Assembly: GCA_033763935.1 (NCBI GenBank)
Contig: JANRJO010000101.1
Location: forward strand, 62,001 to 126,000
Direction: 5' to 3'
Length of the DNA: 64,000 bases
Origin: DALYJJ01 sp033763935
GTDB lineage: Bacteria; Acidobacteriota; Terriglobia; Bryobacterales; Bryobacteraceae
In this document: positions 50,265 to 58,512 of the stretch, piece by piece
Position numbering within the stretch: position 1 is the first letter of the stretch
Layout: every line of letters begins with the position of its first letter
Notes under the pieces: model-generated
Told to the model about the DNA's origin: nothing
What the model saw: the letters and a program-made list of their open reading frames with translations, nothing else
The model's database searches: none
Program-made: the position numbers and the translations under genes

Positions 50265-51770
50265 ATGAGTCGTAAATCGCTGGGTGTTCTTGCGGTCATC
50301 ATCATTGTGCTGATGGGGATCGTGGCGTTTGCCGGATTAGATCACTTGCCGCGCAAGCTGCGTGCTTCCGTGGAGACTGCCGCGCAGCAACTCCCCAGGC
50401 AGCGCGGCGAGTTGGAGGAGCAGCGCGCCGCCATCGACCGGGCACTGCGCGAAGAGCCGGATCTGTTTCGCGCCCAGGCGGCGGAGTGGCGCGAGAAGAT
50501 GGAGCGTTCGCAGTCGTTGCTGGCGGAGGCCGCGAAAGAGCTGACCGCTTTGCAAGCCCTGGCCCAGGCTAACCAGCGCTCTGACGCGGAGAAGGTGCAG
50601 CAGGCGCTGAGCCGCTACAACAGCGCCCTCTCGTCCGCCCGCGAAAATCTCCAGCCGATTCGCGCGGAAGCCGAGCGCTGGATCGAGTACAAACGGAACC
50701 TGCCCCGCCACCTCGAAGCGATGAAGGGCGACTACGCCTCGGTCAGCGCCTTCGACGTCGATGCGGCGGTAGCGGGGGCGCGCAAGGCCCAGGCCGACTG
50801 GCCGTCGAAGAAGGACGACATCGAAACGCGGATCGCTGCCGTGCGAGCGGCAAAGGCGGATGCCGAGGCGGCCTGGCAGTCCTCGGCCGCCCAGCGGGCC
50901 AAGGCGGAAGCCAACGACCTCGCCGGGCTGGACTACGCCGCGCTGTTCGCAGCAGGCGATAAACTCGCCGCCGCGGTGAAGGAGTTGAAGCCCTCCGCCG
51001 ACGCGGTGAATGCCCTCGCCGCGCAGCTCTATGTGAACTGGGACAAACTGCTGCTCGACGTGGACGAGGGCGACAACCGGCAGCAGGTGCGCTATGTGCG
51101 CACCAGGTTCCCCGACGCGTCCCTGCAGAACGGCGCCGTGTCCCAGGAAGAGAAGTGGGAGCCGCGCACGGTTCGCGACGAACGCGCGCTCGGCATGGTG
51201 GTGGAGCGCAAGCCCGCCGGCAAGTACGACTCGGAGTCCGAGAAATCCCTGCAGCCTCCGGCCTACGCCTACGTTGCGCCGCCCGGCCAGTCGAACCAGT
51301 ACGGCTCCTGGCAGAACGGCGTGTGGACCTGGCTGCCGCAGTATCTGCTGTTGAGCCAGATGCTCCGCGGCCCCATCACGGGCTCCGACTACGGCGACTG
51401 GGCGCGCGCGCGCAGCCGCGGCGAAACCTACTACGGACGCGACGGTCAAGGCTGGTACCGCCATTCCGACCGCGGCCGGGGAAGCGGCAACATCCGCCGC
51501 ACCATCGATTGGATGCGCCGCGAAGGGCTGAACCGCGGCGCCGGCGACACGAGCGCCCGGCGGCGGGAAGGCAGCGGCTGGTGGAGCGAGCGGCCTCGCG
51601 GTTCGAGCCGCCCCTCGTGGAGTAGCGGCTCGGACGGCTTCGGCAGTTCGCGGTATCGCAGCCGCGGTACCTTTGGCGGTTCACGGTACTCGTCGCCGTC
51701 GAGCGGCTTCGGCTCGCGGTCCTATTCACGCGGGTTTGGCGGTGGTTTTCGGCGAGGAGGACGGCGGTAG
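50265..51770 (+). CDS. Membrane protein with coiled coil and Gly/Arg/Ser-rich tail (YjfM/DUF1190-like position)
   Basis: 501 residues. An N-terminal TM helix (LGVLAVIIIVLMGIVAFAG) is followed by a long Ala/Glu/Arg coiled coil (about 45-240), a middle domain (DKLLLDVDEGDNRQQVRYVR, YGSWQNGVWTWLPQYLLLSQ) and a low-complexity tail from about residue 430 ending SRGFGGGFRRGGRR. The tail resembles that of DUF1190 proteins (YjfM/YgiB), but the rest is much longer. It is third from last in the PspA operon and likely forms an envelope scaffold. Confidence 0.6.
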   Translation: MSRKSLGVLAVIIIVLMGIVAFAGLDHLPRKLRASVETAAQQLPRQRGELEEQRAAIDRALREEPDLFRAQAAEWREKMERSQSLLAEAAKELTALQALAQANQRSDAEKVQQALSRYNSALSSARENLQPIRAEAERWIEYKRNLPRHLEAMKGDYASVSAFDVDAAVAGARKAQADWPSKKDDIETRIAAVRAAKADAEAAWQSSAAQRAKAEANDLAGLDYAALFAAGDKLAAAVKELKPSADAVNALAAQLYVNWDKLLLDVDEGDNRQQVRYVRTRFPDASLQNGAVSQEEKWEPRTVRDERALGMVVERKPAGKYDSESEKSLQPPAYAYVAPPGQSNQYGSWQNGVWTWLPQYLLLSQMLRGPITGSDYGDWARARSRGETYYGRDGQGWYRHSDRGRGSGNIRRTIDWMRREGLNRGAGDTSARRREGSGWWSERPRGSSRPSWSSGSDGFGSSRYRSRGTFGGSRYSSPSSGFGSRSYSRGFGGGFRRGGRR

Positions 51771-51773
51771 AGT

Positions 51774-52640
51774 ATGCAACTCGACATTGCTCCGGTTCTG
51801 CTGGCTCTTGCTCATGTCGCGTTGGGCGTAGTGGCGCTGATTATCGCGAAGCTGCTCAAAGACTGGCTTTCGCCATACGGAGTGGACCGCGAGTTGACGT
51901 CGCGGGATAACCCCGCCTTCGGTCTCGCGATTGCCGGGTACTACGCCGCGGTGGTGATCATTTTCATTGGCGCTGCGCGGTCGGCAGGCCCGCTGCCGCT
52001 GGATGCCGGTTCGACAGCGGCGATACAAGCGCTGGGCATCGACCTTGCCTGGGCAGTGGTCGGAACGCTGGCTCTCAATGTGAGCCGGACCGTGATGGAC
52101 CGGCTGCTAGTGGCATCCTGTTGCCAGTCGGCGGAAGTAATCGGCAAGCAGAATACCGCGGCTGGAGCGGTTGAGGGATGCGTGTACATCGCGACAGGCC
52201 TCGTGATCGCCGGCTCCATCCGGCAGGTGGGCGGCACTGTCGCCACGACTGCCGCGTTCTTCGTCCTGAGCCAGTTGACGCTATTGCTCTTTGGGCGCCT
52301 CTACCAACGGCTGGCCGGATACAACGCCGCGCACGAGATTCAGAGCGCCAACCTGGCCGCCGGCGTGCCCCTCGGCATGACGCTGGTAGCCATCGCACTG
52401 CTGATGATGAAAGCGACCAGCGGCGAGTTCGTCGACTGGATCACCAACCTCTCCTACTTTGCCTTCGACGCCGTGGCGGGCTTCCCGCTCTTGCTAGCCC
52501 TCCGCTGGCTCGCCGACCTTGCACTGCTCCCCAATGCCCGCATCGCCGACGAGATCGTGCGCGACCGCAACGTCAGTGTTGGCCTGGTCGAGGGAACCCT
52601 GGCCGTCGGCATCGCCGCCATCGTGCTGTTTGTGTTCTAG
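51774..52640 (+). CDS. Tandem DUF350 membrane protein (YjfL-like)
   Basis: 288 residues with about eight TM helices. Two DUF350 units are visible: the first with DNPAFGLAIAGYYAAVVIIF, the second with EIQSANLAAGVPLGMTLVAI. Each has the family's N-x-A-x-G-x-x-x-x-G pattern. DUF350 proteins (YjfL, and relatives near PspA and polyamine-synthase genes) are envelope-stress components of unknown mechanism. It ends the operon 3 bases after the preceding gene; the YjfC-type synthase that often follows is absent, and the accessory region begins here. Confidence 0.85.
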   Translation: MQLDIAPVLLALAHVALGVVALIIAKLLKDWLSPYGVDRELTSRDNPAFGLAIAGYYAAVVIIFIGAARSAGPLPLDAGSTAAIQALGIDLAWAVVGTLALNVSRTVMDRLLVASCCQSAEVIGKQNTAAGAVEGCVYIATGLVIAGSIRQVGGTVATTAAFFVLSQLTLLLFGRLYQRLAGYNAAHEIQSANLAAGVPLGMTLVAIALLMMKATSGEFVDWITNLSYFAFDAVAGFPLLLALRWLADLALLPNARIADEIVRDRNVSVGLVEGTLAVGIAAIVLFVF

Positions 52641-53202
52641 CCGCGAGTAACCCAAGCGGGATCTGCTGCTGGAGCCCCCGGTACCGGCGGACGACTGTAA
52701 TTGACGTAAGACCTAAGGTCAATCTAGATGGCGCAACGAACGGGCGTTCTGGGCCGCGCGACCGGCCGTCCCGTTCGCAGACGTCACGAAACTGAAGAGT
52801 CGTTTTGTCAGCCGGCCCGGGCGAGAGCACCGAGTCCGTCGTCGGTGGCCGGGAGACCCGCGGCGTCGGCGGAGCGGACAACCGAAGGTTCCGAAAAGCG
52901 GGCATCTGTGCGTCGGCGATAACCGACGCGCGTTTCTCCCGCCGACCGCGAGAAAAACGGTGCCCAACCGGCCGGAAACGCCCCCCGCGCCACTCAGCCG
53001 GGACTCTCCGCGCACGACTCTATGGCTATGTCGCGGAAAGGACGGAGAGATCAAGCAGGCACAAGAAGGGCGCTGACGTTAGCGATGGGGAAAGATCAAA
53101 TCCGGGCAAAAACAGTTTGGCTCCCCACCCTGGACGTCTTTCGAACCCTCGCGGTCTGGAAGCCTGGCCACTCGAATCGAGCGATTGACTTCAGTCCCCT
53201 CG
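52641..53202. other. Long intergenic stretch at the core/accessory junction
   Basis: About 560 bases with no gene I can support. Open frames here give Arg/Ser/Gly-rich products with no domain and no ribosome-binding site. One hairpin is visible: CGTCGG (52911-52916) with CCGACG (52923-52928), followed by CGCGTTTCTCCC. It separates the conserved PspA operon from the restriction-modification cassette, so an old integration boundary may lie inside it; no integrase or duplicated attachment site was found. Confidence 0.45.
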
Positions 53203-53219
53203 TGTCTCATACTGTCTCA
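53203..53219. promoter_or_regulatory. Direct repeat TGTCTCA x2, one helical turn apart, upstream of the HTH gene
   Basis: TGTCTCA occurs at 53203-53209 and 53213-53219, a 10-base period, and the second copy overlaps the weak palindrome GTCT-CA-AGAC (53214-53223). It ends 29 bases before the HTH protein's ATG. It could be the operator by which that protein controls the restriction-modification cassette. Confidence 0.45.
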
Positions 53220-53248
53220 AGACGTATCACGCCGAATTGAGCTGTATT

Positions 53249-53482
53249 ATGCCGCTGGTCATAGAAGGTAAGAAACTGTATCGCATTGGAGAGGCGCTCG
53301 CCTCGGCGTCGGTGAGTCGCGCGACGTACTTCCGATGGTTGAAATGTGGCAAGGTCAAGGATACCCAGTTTAAGGATCGCAACGGTCGGAGGGTTTTCAC
53401 CGAAGAGGAACTTGAGGGGCTGAAGAAGGAATGCGAACGCCTCGTCGAGGCGCCGCAGATTCCATTGAGGTTCACCAAGTAG
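53249..53482 (+). CDS. Small MerR/excisionase-like helix-turn-helix protein
   Basis: 77 residues from ATG 53249. GKKLYRIGEALASASVSRAT and YFRWLKCGKVKDTQFKDRNG form a winged helix of the MerR/Xis type, followed by RRVFTEEELEGLKKECERL. Such single-domain proteins bind DNA as regulators or excision factors. It is four bases upstream of vsr, so it probably serves as the controller protein of the cassette, much as C-proteins do in other R-M systems, although those are Xre-like. The tandem repeats before it fit that role. Confidence 0.72.
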   Translation: MPLVIEGKKLYRIGEALASASVSRATYFRWLKCGKVKDTQFKDRNGRRVFTEEELEGLKKECERLVEAPQIPLRFTK

Positions 53483-53486
53483 GCTG

Positions 53487-53900
53487 ATGGCGGATATGTT
53501 CACACGCGAACGACGTAGCCAGATCATGGCGAACATCCGGTCCGTTGACACGGCTCCCGAGGTCGCATTGCGAAGCCTCGTGCACCAGCTCGGGTACCGC
53601 TTCCGTCTTCACCGATCTGATCTGCCGGGGAAGCCAGACCTCGTGTTGCCTGGGCGGCATGCGGTGATTATGATGCACGGATGCTTCTGGCACGGACATA
53701 CGTGCAAGGATGGTCGACGACCAAGGAGCAATGGGGCCTACTGGAATGACAAGCTCGACAAGAACCGACGGCGCGACAGGCGCAACCTCTCGGCGCTGCG
53801 ACGCCTAGGCTGGAAATGCATGATCGTTTGGGAATGCGCTCTCAACAAACCCGAATGGCTACGCAAGCGCATCCATCGCTTCCTAGGAGACCAGGCATGA
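53487..53900 (+). CDS. vsr: Very short patch repair endonuclease Vsr
   Basis: 137 residues. Vsr nicks 5' of the T in T:G mismatches that arise by deamination of 5-methylcytosine, protecting sites modified by the partner methyltransferase. Family blocks are intact: FTRERRSQIMANIRSVDTAP, YRFRLHRSDLPGKPDLVLP with the catalytic Asp, FWHGH with the zinc-site His, and NKPEWL-type ending. The stop overlaps the methyltransferase start (ATGA), so the pair is co-translated. Confidence 0.94.
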   Translation: MADMFTRERRSQIMANIRSVDTAPEVALRSLVHQLGYRFRLHRSDLPGKPDLVLPGRHAVIMMHGCFWHGHTCKDGRRPRSNGAYWNDKLDKNRRRDRRNLSALRRLGWKCMIVWECALNKPEWLRKRIHRFLGDQA

Positions 53901-54907
53901 AACCGACCCTTGCGTCATTCTTCTCCGGCATCGGCGGCGTCGACCTCGGGTTCGTCAATGCGGGCTTCAGATTGACCATGCAGTGCGAGATCGACAAATA
54001 CTGCCGTTCCGTGCTTGAAGCGCACTGGCCCAAACTCCCCCGGTTCACTGATATTAAGGAGATCACTGATGCAGATGTCCCTGTTTCAGATGTTTGGGCA
54101 GGAGGATTCCCCTGTCAGGACGTCTCACTTGCGCGAATGGGGCCGCGAGCTGGGCTTAAAGGGAAGAAATCTGGACTGTTTCATGAGTTTGCTCGACTAC
54201 TTGAAAACGGCCGTCCCCGAGTTTTCCTCATCGAGAACGTTCCAGGTCTCCTCTCTAGCCACCGAGGAAGAGATTTCGAACTCGTCCTACGCACGCTGGC
54301 CGGCCTCGGGTATGGTGTGGGATGGCGTGTGCTTAACAGCCGGTATTTCGGAGTCGCCCAGTCACGTCAACGAGTCTACATTGTCGGGTGTCATCGAGAC
54401 CCGCGAGGTCCCGGACAGATACTTTTTGAGTCCGAATGCGGCCAGGGGGATCCTGCGACGAGCGGACCGGATGGGGCGAAATCTGTTTCCCCCTTTAAGG
54501 AGCGCATTGGAGATCCTCGCAAAGGGCCAATAACCCCAAGCCTTGCTTACTGCCTCTACGCGTGCAGCGCCAGACACACGGGCACGGACTGGAGTAGAAA
54601 CTACGTCTCATACCCGACCGGTCGCGTGCGCCGTCTGCTGCCGATTGAGTGCGAACGACTCCAAGGGTTTCCCGAGGGATGGACGATCCCCGAGAAGTTG
54701 GAAATCAACGACCCCGACAAAGTTGACACTCTCCGCTACCACGCGCTCGGCAACGCTGTCACCGTGCCCGTTGCGGAATGGCTGGCTGGAAGGATCAAAG
54801 CCTACCTTGCGACCGCTAACAAAACCGCGACGGCTGCAGGCGTGCGCCACGGCCACGCGAAGGCTGAGAACGGCTACTCGCTGCTCTCGCGCAGTACCTC
54901 CAAATAG
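53897..54907 (+). CDS. DNA (cytosine-5) methyltransferase
   Basis: 336 residues from ATG 53897. Motif I is FFSGIGGVDLGF (SAM binding), motif IV is GGFPCQDVS with catalytic Cys73, motif VI is IENVPG (113-115), motif VIII is QSRQRVYIVG and motif X is HALGNAVTVPV. The target-recognition region between VIII and X is about 100 residues and gives no known specificity. It belongs with Vsr upstream and the convergent HNH nuclease, forming a type II R-M system. Its 3' end overlaps the nuclease gene by 34 bases. Confidence 0.94.
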   Translation: MKPTLASFFSGIGGVDLGFVNAGFRLTMQCEIDKYCRSVLEAHWPKLPRFTDIKEITDADVPVSDVWAGGFPCQDVSLARMGPRAGLKGKKSGLFHEFARLLENGRPRVFLIENVPGLLSSHRGRDFELVLRTLAGLGYGVGWRVLNSRYFGVAQSRQRVYIVGCHRDPRGPGQILFESECGQGDPATSGPDGAKSVSPFKERIGDPRKGPITPSLAYCLYACSARHTGTDWSRNYVSYPTGRVRRLLPIECERLQGFPEGWTIPEKLEINDPDKVDTLRYHALGNAVTVPVAEWLAGRIKAYLATANKTATAAGVRHGHAKAENGYSLLSRSTSK

Positions 54908-56052
54908 CGCGGGTCAGGTCGGTCTTGCGCCCGCTGCGGCAGTCGATTCTGTGGGATCACGCCTTCATACGCCCGCAAGCTTTCTAGGCTAAACGCCGCG
55001 TTCTCCGCAGCAATCCGCTCCGCCAAGGCGACCGGCACCTCCACCCGCAACCCATCGCCTTCGGCTTGGAAGACAAGCAACCCCTCATCGAATGCCCAGT
55101 GGTGATGCTTGCACAAGCAGATGCCATTGCAAACATGGTCGAGGTCATAATCCGCCCACGGAAGAATATGCGCGGCGTCGACACCTGCTGACGCGTTGAC
55201 TGATGTCGGAGGCAGGTGCAGGCCACAGACGGCACAGGTAGAATTCCACGCGTCACGCACTGCCCGGCGGAAGCGAGCGCTCGCCGCACCGCGTGATGCA
55301 GCCCACCGCCGCCATTCCTTCACGGTCCGACGACGAATTTCTGTTTCATCCGGGTCGACGTCCGCGACCCTTATCGCAGGCTCAGCCGGCGGCTCACTCA
55401 AACTGCTAACGAGATCATCGAGGGCATCCTGGCCGTCAGTCCGATACAGAATACCTAGGTCGGATGCGTTCATCGTCACCGCATGCTGGAGTTGCTCGAC
55501 TACTCTCTCGGCCTGCTCGGGGATGGGCGTGCCCGCGCGCGTCATCCGTCGATGCTCATCGATGAGGCCCGCCAGAAACTCCGGGAATTCGTCGCGATGC
55601 GTCCAAACGTGGTCCAGCTTGGCGATCCGAGATTGCAGCGTCAGCTGCTCAGCGTGATGACTGACGTTCTTCAAGGTAAGGTCCCCAAGAGTCAGTCGAA
55701 CGGCATCAGTTCCGATTAGTTCGGCGTCATTCACATCGATATGCTCGATGGCGTACCGGTCCGCCTGCAGAATGGGCATGCCGCGACCCAGCGCTTCGTC
55801 TGCACGGACCGAATGCGGCATCATCAACGCCGCACCAACTTGCCGATGCAGCTGCATCTCGGCATCGAGCATGCGAAGACGCCGCTTCCCGCCCTGATTC
55901 GTCAACTGCACGCCCGAGTTCAGTACCCAATCGCCGTCCAATTGCAGTATCAGGCGCCTCAGGAACAAGTCCTTCGGTGTCAGGCCATTGGGAGCAGCCT
56001 CGCTGATTTCGTACTCACCTCGACCGCCGCTCGTACGGCGGGAAATACGCAT
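54874..56052 (-). CDS. HNH endonuclease, likely restriction partner of the methyltransferase
   Basis: 392 residues. The C-terminal HNH domain (about 270-325) has the zinc and catalytic pattern: CAVCGL, VDAAHILPW with His295, DHVCNGICLCKHHHWAFDEG with Asn309 and His317/318. This is the HNH_2 type found in type II restriction enzymes. The first 200 residues, with ELIGTDAVRLTLGDLTL and many His residues, are probably the DNA-recognition part. It is convergent with the methyltransferase and overlaps its 3' end, a common R-M arrangement. Specificity is unknown. Confidence 0.85.
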   Translation of the reverse strand: MRISRRTSGGRGEYEISEAAPNGLTPKDLFLRRLILQLDGDWVLNSGVQLTNQGGKRRLRMLDAEMQLHRQVGAALMMPHSVRADEALGRGMPILQADRYAIEHIDVNDAELIGTDAVRLTLGDLTLKNVSHHAEQLTLQSRIAKLDHVWTHRDEFPEFLAGLIDEHRRMTRAGTPIPEQAERVVEQLQHAVTMNASDLGILYRTDGQDALDDLVSSLSEPPAEPAIRVADVDPDETEIRRRTVKEWRRWAASRGAASARFRRAVRDAWNSTCAVCGLHLPPTSVNASAGVDAAHILPWADYDLDHVCNGICLCKHHHWAFDEGLLVFQAEGDGLRVEVPVALAERIAAENAAFSLESLRAYEGVIPQNRLPQRAQDRPDPRYLEVLRESSE

Positions 56053-56245
56053 GAACTAAAGAATATCGCACGCGTGTATCCCATCGCCATTCTCGGACCT
56101 CTCACATCAGGCCGTTAACCCTTAAATCAATTAACGCCAATTCAGAAGAATCGGCGGATGGGGAGCCTCCTGCTGCTGCGCACAGGTATCCTCGCAGGCA
56201 ACCACGACCCGGCGAAGATCTACGACAAATGCGCTCCGGAGACGC

Positions 56246-56500
56246 TTATTGTTTCAGCGCAGCGCCGCGGACCCTTCGCAGATCGACGCGGTTGTTGTCT
56301 GATATCTCAAACGCAACCTTGCTCCGGTTGTCCTCCCCCGGGAATCGATACAGGTATTGCTCAACGCTGGAGGCTGGGCGAACGCTCACATTTGCCGCGA
56401 CTGCTCTTGGGCAAACAGCACAGTTGAAATCGGAGAAAGAGAAGGCCTCAGGCCTGACGACATTGTCACCCTTGTGATCGCCCCTTGTGGCGGACGACAC
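56246..56500 (-). CDS. Possible small protein downstream of the sigma factor
   Basis: 84 residues from GTG 56500, preceded by an AAGGGGGA ribosome-binding site and 15 bases after the sigma factor stop on the same strand. The sequence (AFSFSDFNCAVCPRAVAANV, VEQYLYRFPGEDNRSKVAFE) looks protein-like but matches no family I know. It has two Cys and no TM helix. It may be an accessory of the sigma factor or a non-coding 3' stretch. Confidence 0.35.
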   Translation of the reverse strand: MSSATRGDHKGDNVVRPEAFSFSDFNCAVCPRAVAANVSVRPASSVEQYLYRFPGEDNRSKVAFEISDNNRVDLRRVRGAALKQ

Positions 56501-56515
56501 TACCGGTCCCCCTTC

Positions 56516-57103
56516 TTAGGCTGTTGCTGCGTTGGTGAGCGGGATGGTGGTTGCTCGTGTTGGGAGACGTCGGAGGGGGTTGGGTGGTTGGAGTCGTCGT
56601 TGGCAGACAGCGAGCAGGCGGGCTTTCGCTCGGCTTTTTCCGAGGCGGTATTGGTTGTCGGTCAGGTGGAGGTCGTGGCAGATCTGCTCTTGGGTGTGTT
56701 CGTAGAGGTAGAACCGTGTGAGGAGTTCCCGGTCCAGGGGTCGAAGCCTGGCAATCGCTGCTTGCAGGAGCTCTCGGTGTTGTTGTGTTTCCAGGTCGTG
56801 GCGAAAGTGTGGTGGTTGGGGAGACTCTACTGGGTCGGCGGTTCGTCGGTGTGTTTCGCGCTCGTGCCACATTTTGCGTTTGGCAATGATGCTAATAAAG
56901 CCGGCAAGCGCCTCGGGCTGACGGATCATGTTTCGTCGCGCCGCCTCCACCACGTCCAGGAAGGTATCGTGCGCCAGGTCCGGGCTGTAGATTCTCCACC
57001 TGCCGCAGTGGCTTGCACAGATTCTCTGGACCATCACGTAGGTTTGGTCCAGCCACTGGGGATCGGTGGGGTCGAGTCCTCTTGGTGTCGTCTCCGTCGT
57101 CAT
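56516..57103 (-). CDS. ECF-like sigma-70 family factor
   Basis: 195 residues. Region 2 is in YSPDLAHDTFLDVVEAARRN and ALAGFISIIAKRKMWHERET. Region 4 is in IARLRPLDRELLTRFYLYEH and TQEQICHDLHLTDNQYRLGK, an evident helix-turn-helix. No anti-sigma gene is directly attached on the same strand, but a zf-HC2-like protein and a region-4-like protein lie within 1 kb. The tail is Pro/Arg/Thr-rich. Base composition is less GC-rich than the core genes. It may drive an accessory regulon. Confidence 0.75.
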   Translation of the reverse strand: MTTETTPRGLDPTDPQWLDQTYVMVQRICASHCGRWRIYSPDLAHDTFLDVVEAARRNMIRQPEALAGFISIIAKRKMWHERETHRRTADPVESPQPPHFRHDLETQQHRELLQAAIARLRPLDRELLTRFYLYEHTQEQICHDLHLTDNQYRLGKSRAKARLLAVCQRRLQPPNPLRRLPTRATTIPLTNAATA

Positions 57104-57527
57104 GTCGCAGCCTCCTCAACCCCCCGAACCGGTCCCCCATTTGGTGGACGAATTCGGTGTTTCCCGTTCTTGTGCTTGTGCTTTACGCAAGTACAGTGGA
57201 AAAGTGTCTCGACTCTCTCTCAACTTTATTTTTGGATACTGTTGTCCGGAAGCTCTCCGGCAATTCGCTTAGGCCGTATTCTTCTGACGCTCTGTTTGGT
57301 GTTGGCGAGGGAGAGGCATTTGTGTGCCCTCATTATTGTGGTGATGGACCGAGTCGTCACCATAAAGCGAGACGACCACGAGCATACCTTGAAGGCCGAA
57401 TACTGTACCCAATAATCGCCAAGCGCGCTTGAAAGGATGTCTGACAATCCCCCGCAGTTTTTCCCTAAAGATACCGCTTGCATTGCCGAATGCGGGAGCG
57501 TATGCTGATTGTATTAGTACTCATAGT
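57104..57527. other. AT-richer gap between two divergent sigma-related genes
   Basis: No gene is supported in these 424 bases. It must contain the promoter of the leftward sigma factor and that of the rightward small protein; the second is identified at 57478-57506. The base composition is clearly lower in GC than the first 52 kb, which suggests foreign DNA. Confidence 0.45.
57478..57506 (+). promoter_or_regulatory. Predicted sigma-70-type promoter of the region-4-like gene
   Basis: TTGCAT (57478-57483) and TATGCT (57501-57506) are separated by 17 bases, the ideal spacing, and lie 21 bases before the ATG at 57528. Confidence 0.45.
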
Positions 57528-57851
57528 ATGCCCTTGTTTGGTCCCTTTTCCTGGGGTGCTGGCTTATTAGCCGTTGATGATCCGAGCGTGAAGCGCTGGC
57601 ATCGCGGCCTGCTGGCGCAATCGATGCGCGACGCCTGGCGGTCCCGACGCCAGCCAGACCCACGGACACAGTTCCTATTAGGCGAAATACTCGCTACGGC
57701 AAGCGTTGCTGAACGATCAGCGTTGCAGTGGTACTACGATGGCAAGGGGTCCGCGGAGCAGGCATGCCAAGAATGTGGCGTGCGCATTGAGCGCTTCGTG
57801 GAACTCAAGCACCGCTTGCGTGCCGCCATGCACGCGCGACGGTTACGCTGA
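57528..57851 (+). CDS. Small protein with sigma region-4-like helices
   Basis: 107 residues from ATG 57528; a start at 57429 would add an unlikely N-terminus. The C-terminal half (AERSALQWYYDGKGSAEQAC, QECGVRIERFVELKHRLRAA) parallels the region 4 helix-turn-helix of the sigma factor at 56516, but no region 2 is present. It could be a truncated sigma factor, a co-sigma factor or a DNA-binding regulator. It overlaps the 3' end of the opposing zinc-finger gene by 9 bases. Confidence 0.6.
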   Translation: MPLFGPFSWGAGLLAVDDPSVKRWHRGLLAQSMRDAWRSRRQPDPRTQFLLGEILATASVAERSALQWYYDGKGSAEQACQECGVRIERFVELKHRLRAAMHARRLR

Positions 57852-58073
57852 TCGACGCGAGGAGTATCGCGCGGGTGCAGAAGGCGAGGCAAGGCGGGAT
57901 TGCTCGTACTCGCGCAAGGATGAGCGCATGAGCGCAATCAGCGTTCGTTGTTCTTCCAGTGCGGCCGCACAACGCTCGCACACGTAGAGGTGTACCTGCA
58001 CCTCCCGTGATGGTACGGTACCTAAGACGATTGCCTCTAACGAATCCTCGTTGAGGTGTTCGGCCAAACCCAT
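57843..58073 (-). CDS. Anti-sigma-like zinc-finger (zf-HC2) protein
   Basis: 76 residues from ATG 58073, which has a strong GGAGGAA ribosome-binding site; a longer start at 58118 lacks this. AEHLNEDSLEAIVLGTVPSR and VHLYVCERCAAALEEQ show the H-x3-C-x2-C zinc motif and the surrounding pattern of zf-HC2 domains in acidobacterial anti-sigma proteins. The protein stops soon after this domain and has no TM helix, so it would be a soluble anti-sigma. The nearby sigma factor or region-4-like protein is its likely partner. Confidence 0.68.
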   Translation of the reverse strand: MGLAEHLNEDSLEAIVLGTVPSREVQVHLYVCERCAAALEEQRTLIALMRSSLREYEQSRLASPSAPARYSSRRSA

Positions 58074-58512
58074 ACTTCCTCCTCTCGCCCTTCCCTTTCG
58101 GCCTTGCCCCCCTGACACGGGCCAATTGATCGTGGGTGTTGGGTCAATCGTAGCGTGGTTGGGTACCTTCGTTCAAGAGAACGCTTCGGCTACGACACCC
58201 TAATGCCACCCCTGCTTCAACCCGATAGGGCACGGGCTATCGCCTGAGAGTTAGTGCCTGCACGGGCGGTTTCCTCTCCCCACAAATGTGGGGGGTAAGC
58301 AAAAAAAGACGAACAGGGACGGCTGAGAGACTGGGGTGGAAGAGAGAAAGGCCCTGGACCGTTGCCCGACCAGGGCCTTTGCAATGGAGGCGCAACTGGT
58401 GGACCCAATTGCTGCACGACTGTAACAACTGCTCATCATTGTCGCCCCACAATCCATGAGCCGTCAAGATGACAAGAGCGTACAATGATGGCTCCCCATC
58501 CCCGCGCCATAG
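58074..58512. other. Gap with two hairpins, no gene supported
   Basis: About 440 bases. A short perfect hairpin, CCCCACA (58278-58284) with TGTGGGG (58287-58293), stands alone and is not repeated, and a terminator lies at 58347-58380. Open frames here have no ribosome-binding site or recognisable content. Confidence 0.45.
58347..58380 (-). terminator. Terminator for the leftward 109-residue gene
   Basis: An 11-bp perfect stem, AAAGGCCCTGG (58347-58357) with CCAGGGCCTTT (58370-58380), is followed on the minus strand by CTCTCTT. It lies about 130 bases beyond the stop of the gene at 58513-58842. Confidence 0.7.

Noticed and set aside
52805..53188. A 127-codon frame in the junction region
   Set aside because: Arg/Ser/Gly-rich, no ribosome-binding site and no family resemblance.
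56357..57415. A 352-codon plus-strand frame opposite the sigma factor
   Set aside because: The minus strand holds a clear sigma factor with regions 2 and 4; the plus frame has no recognisable domain.
58278..58293. Perfect short hairpin considered as a CRISPR repeat
   Set aside because: It occurs once, with no spacing series and no cas genes.
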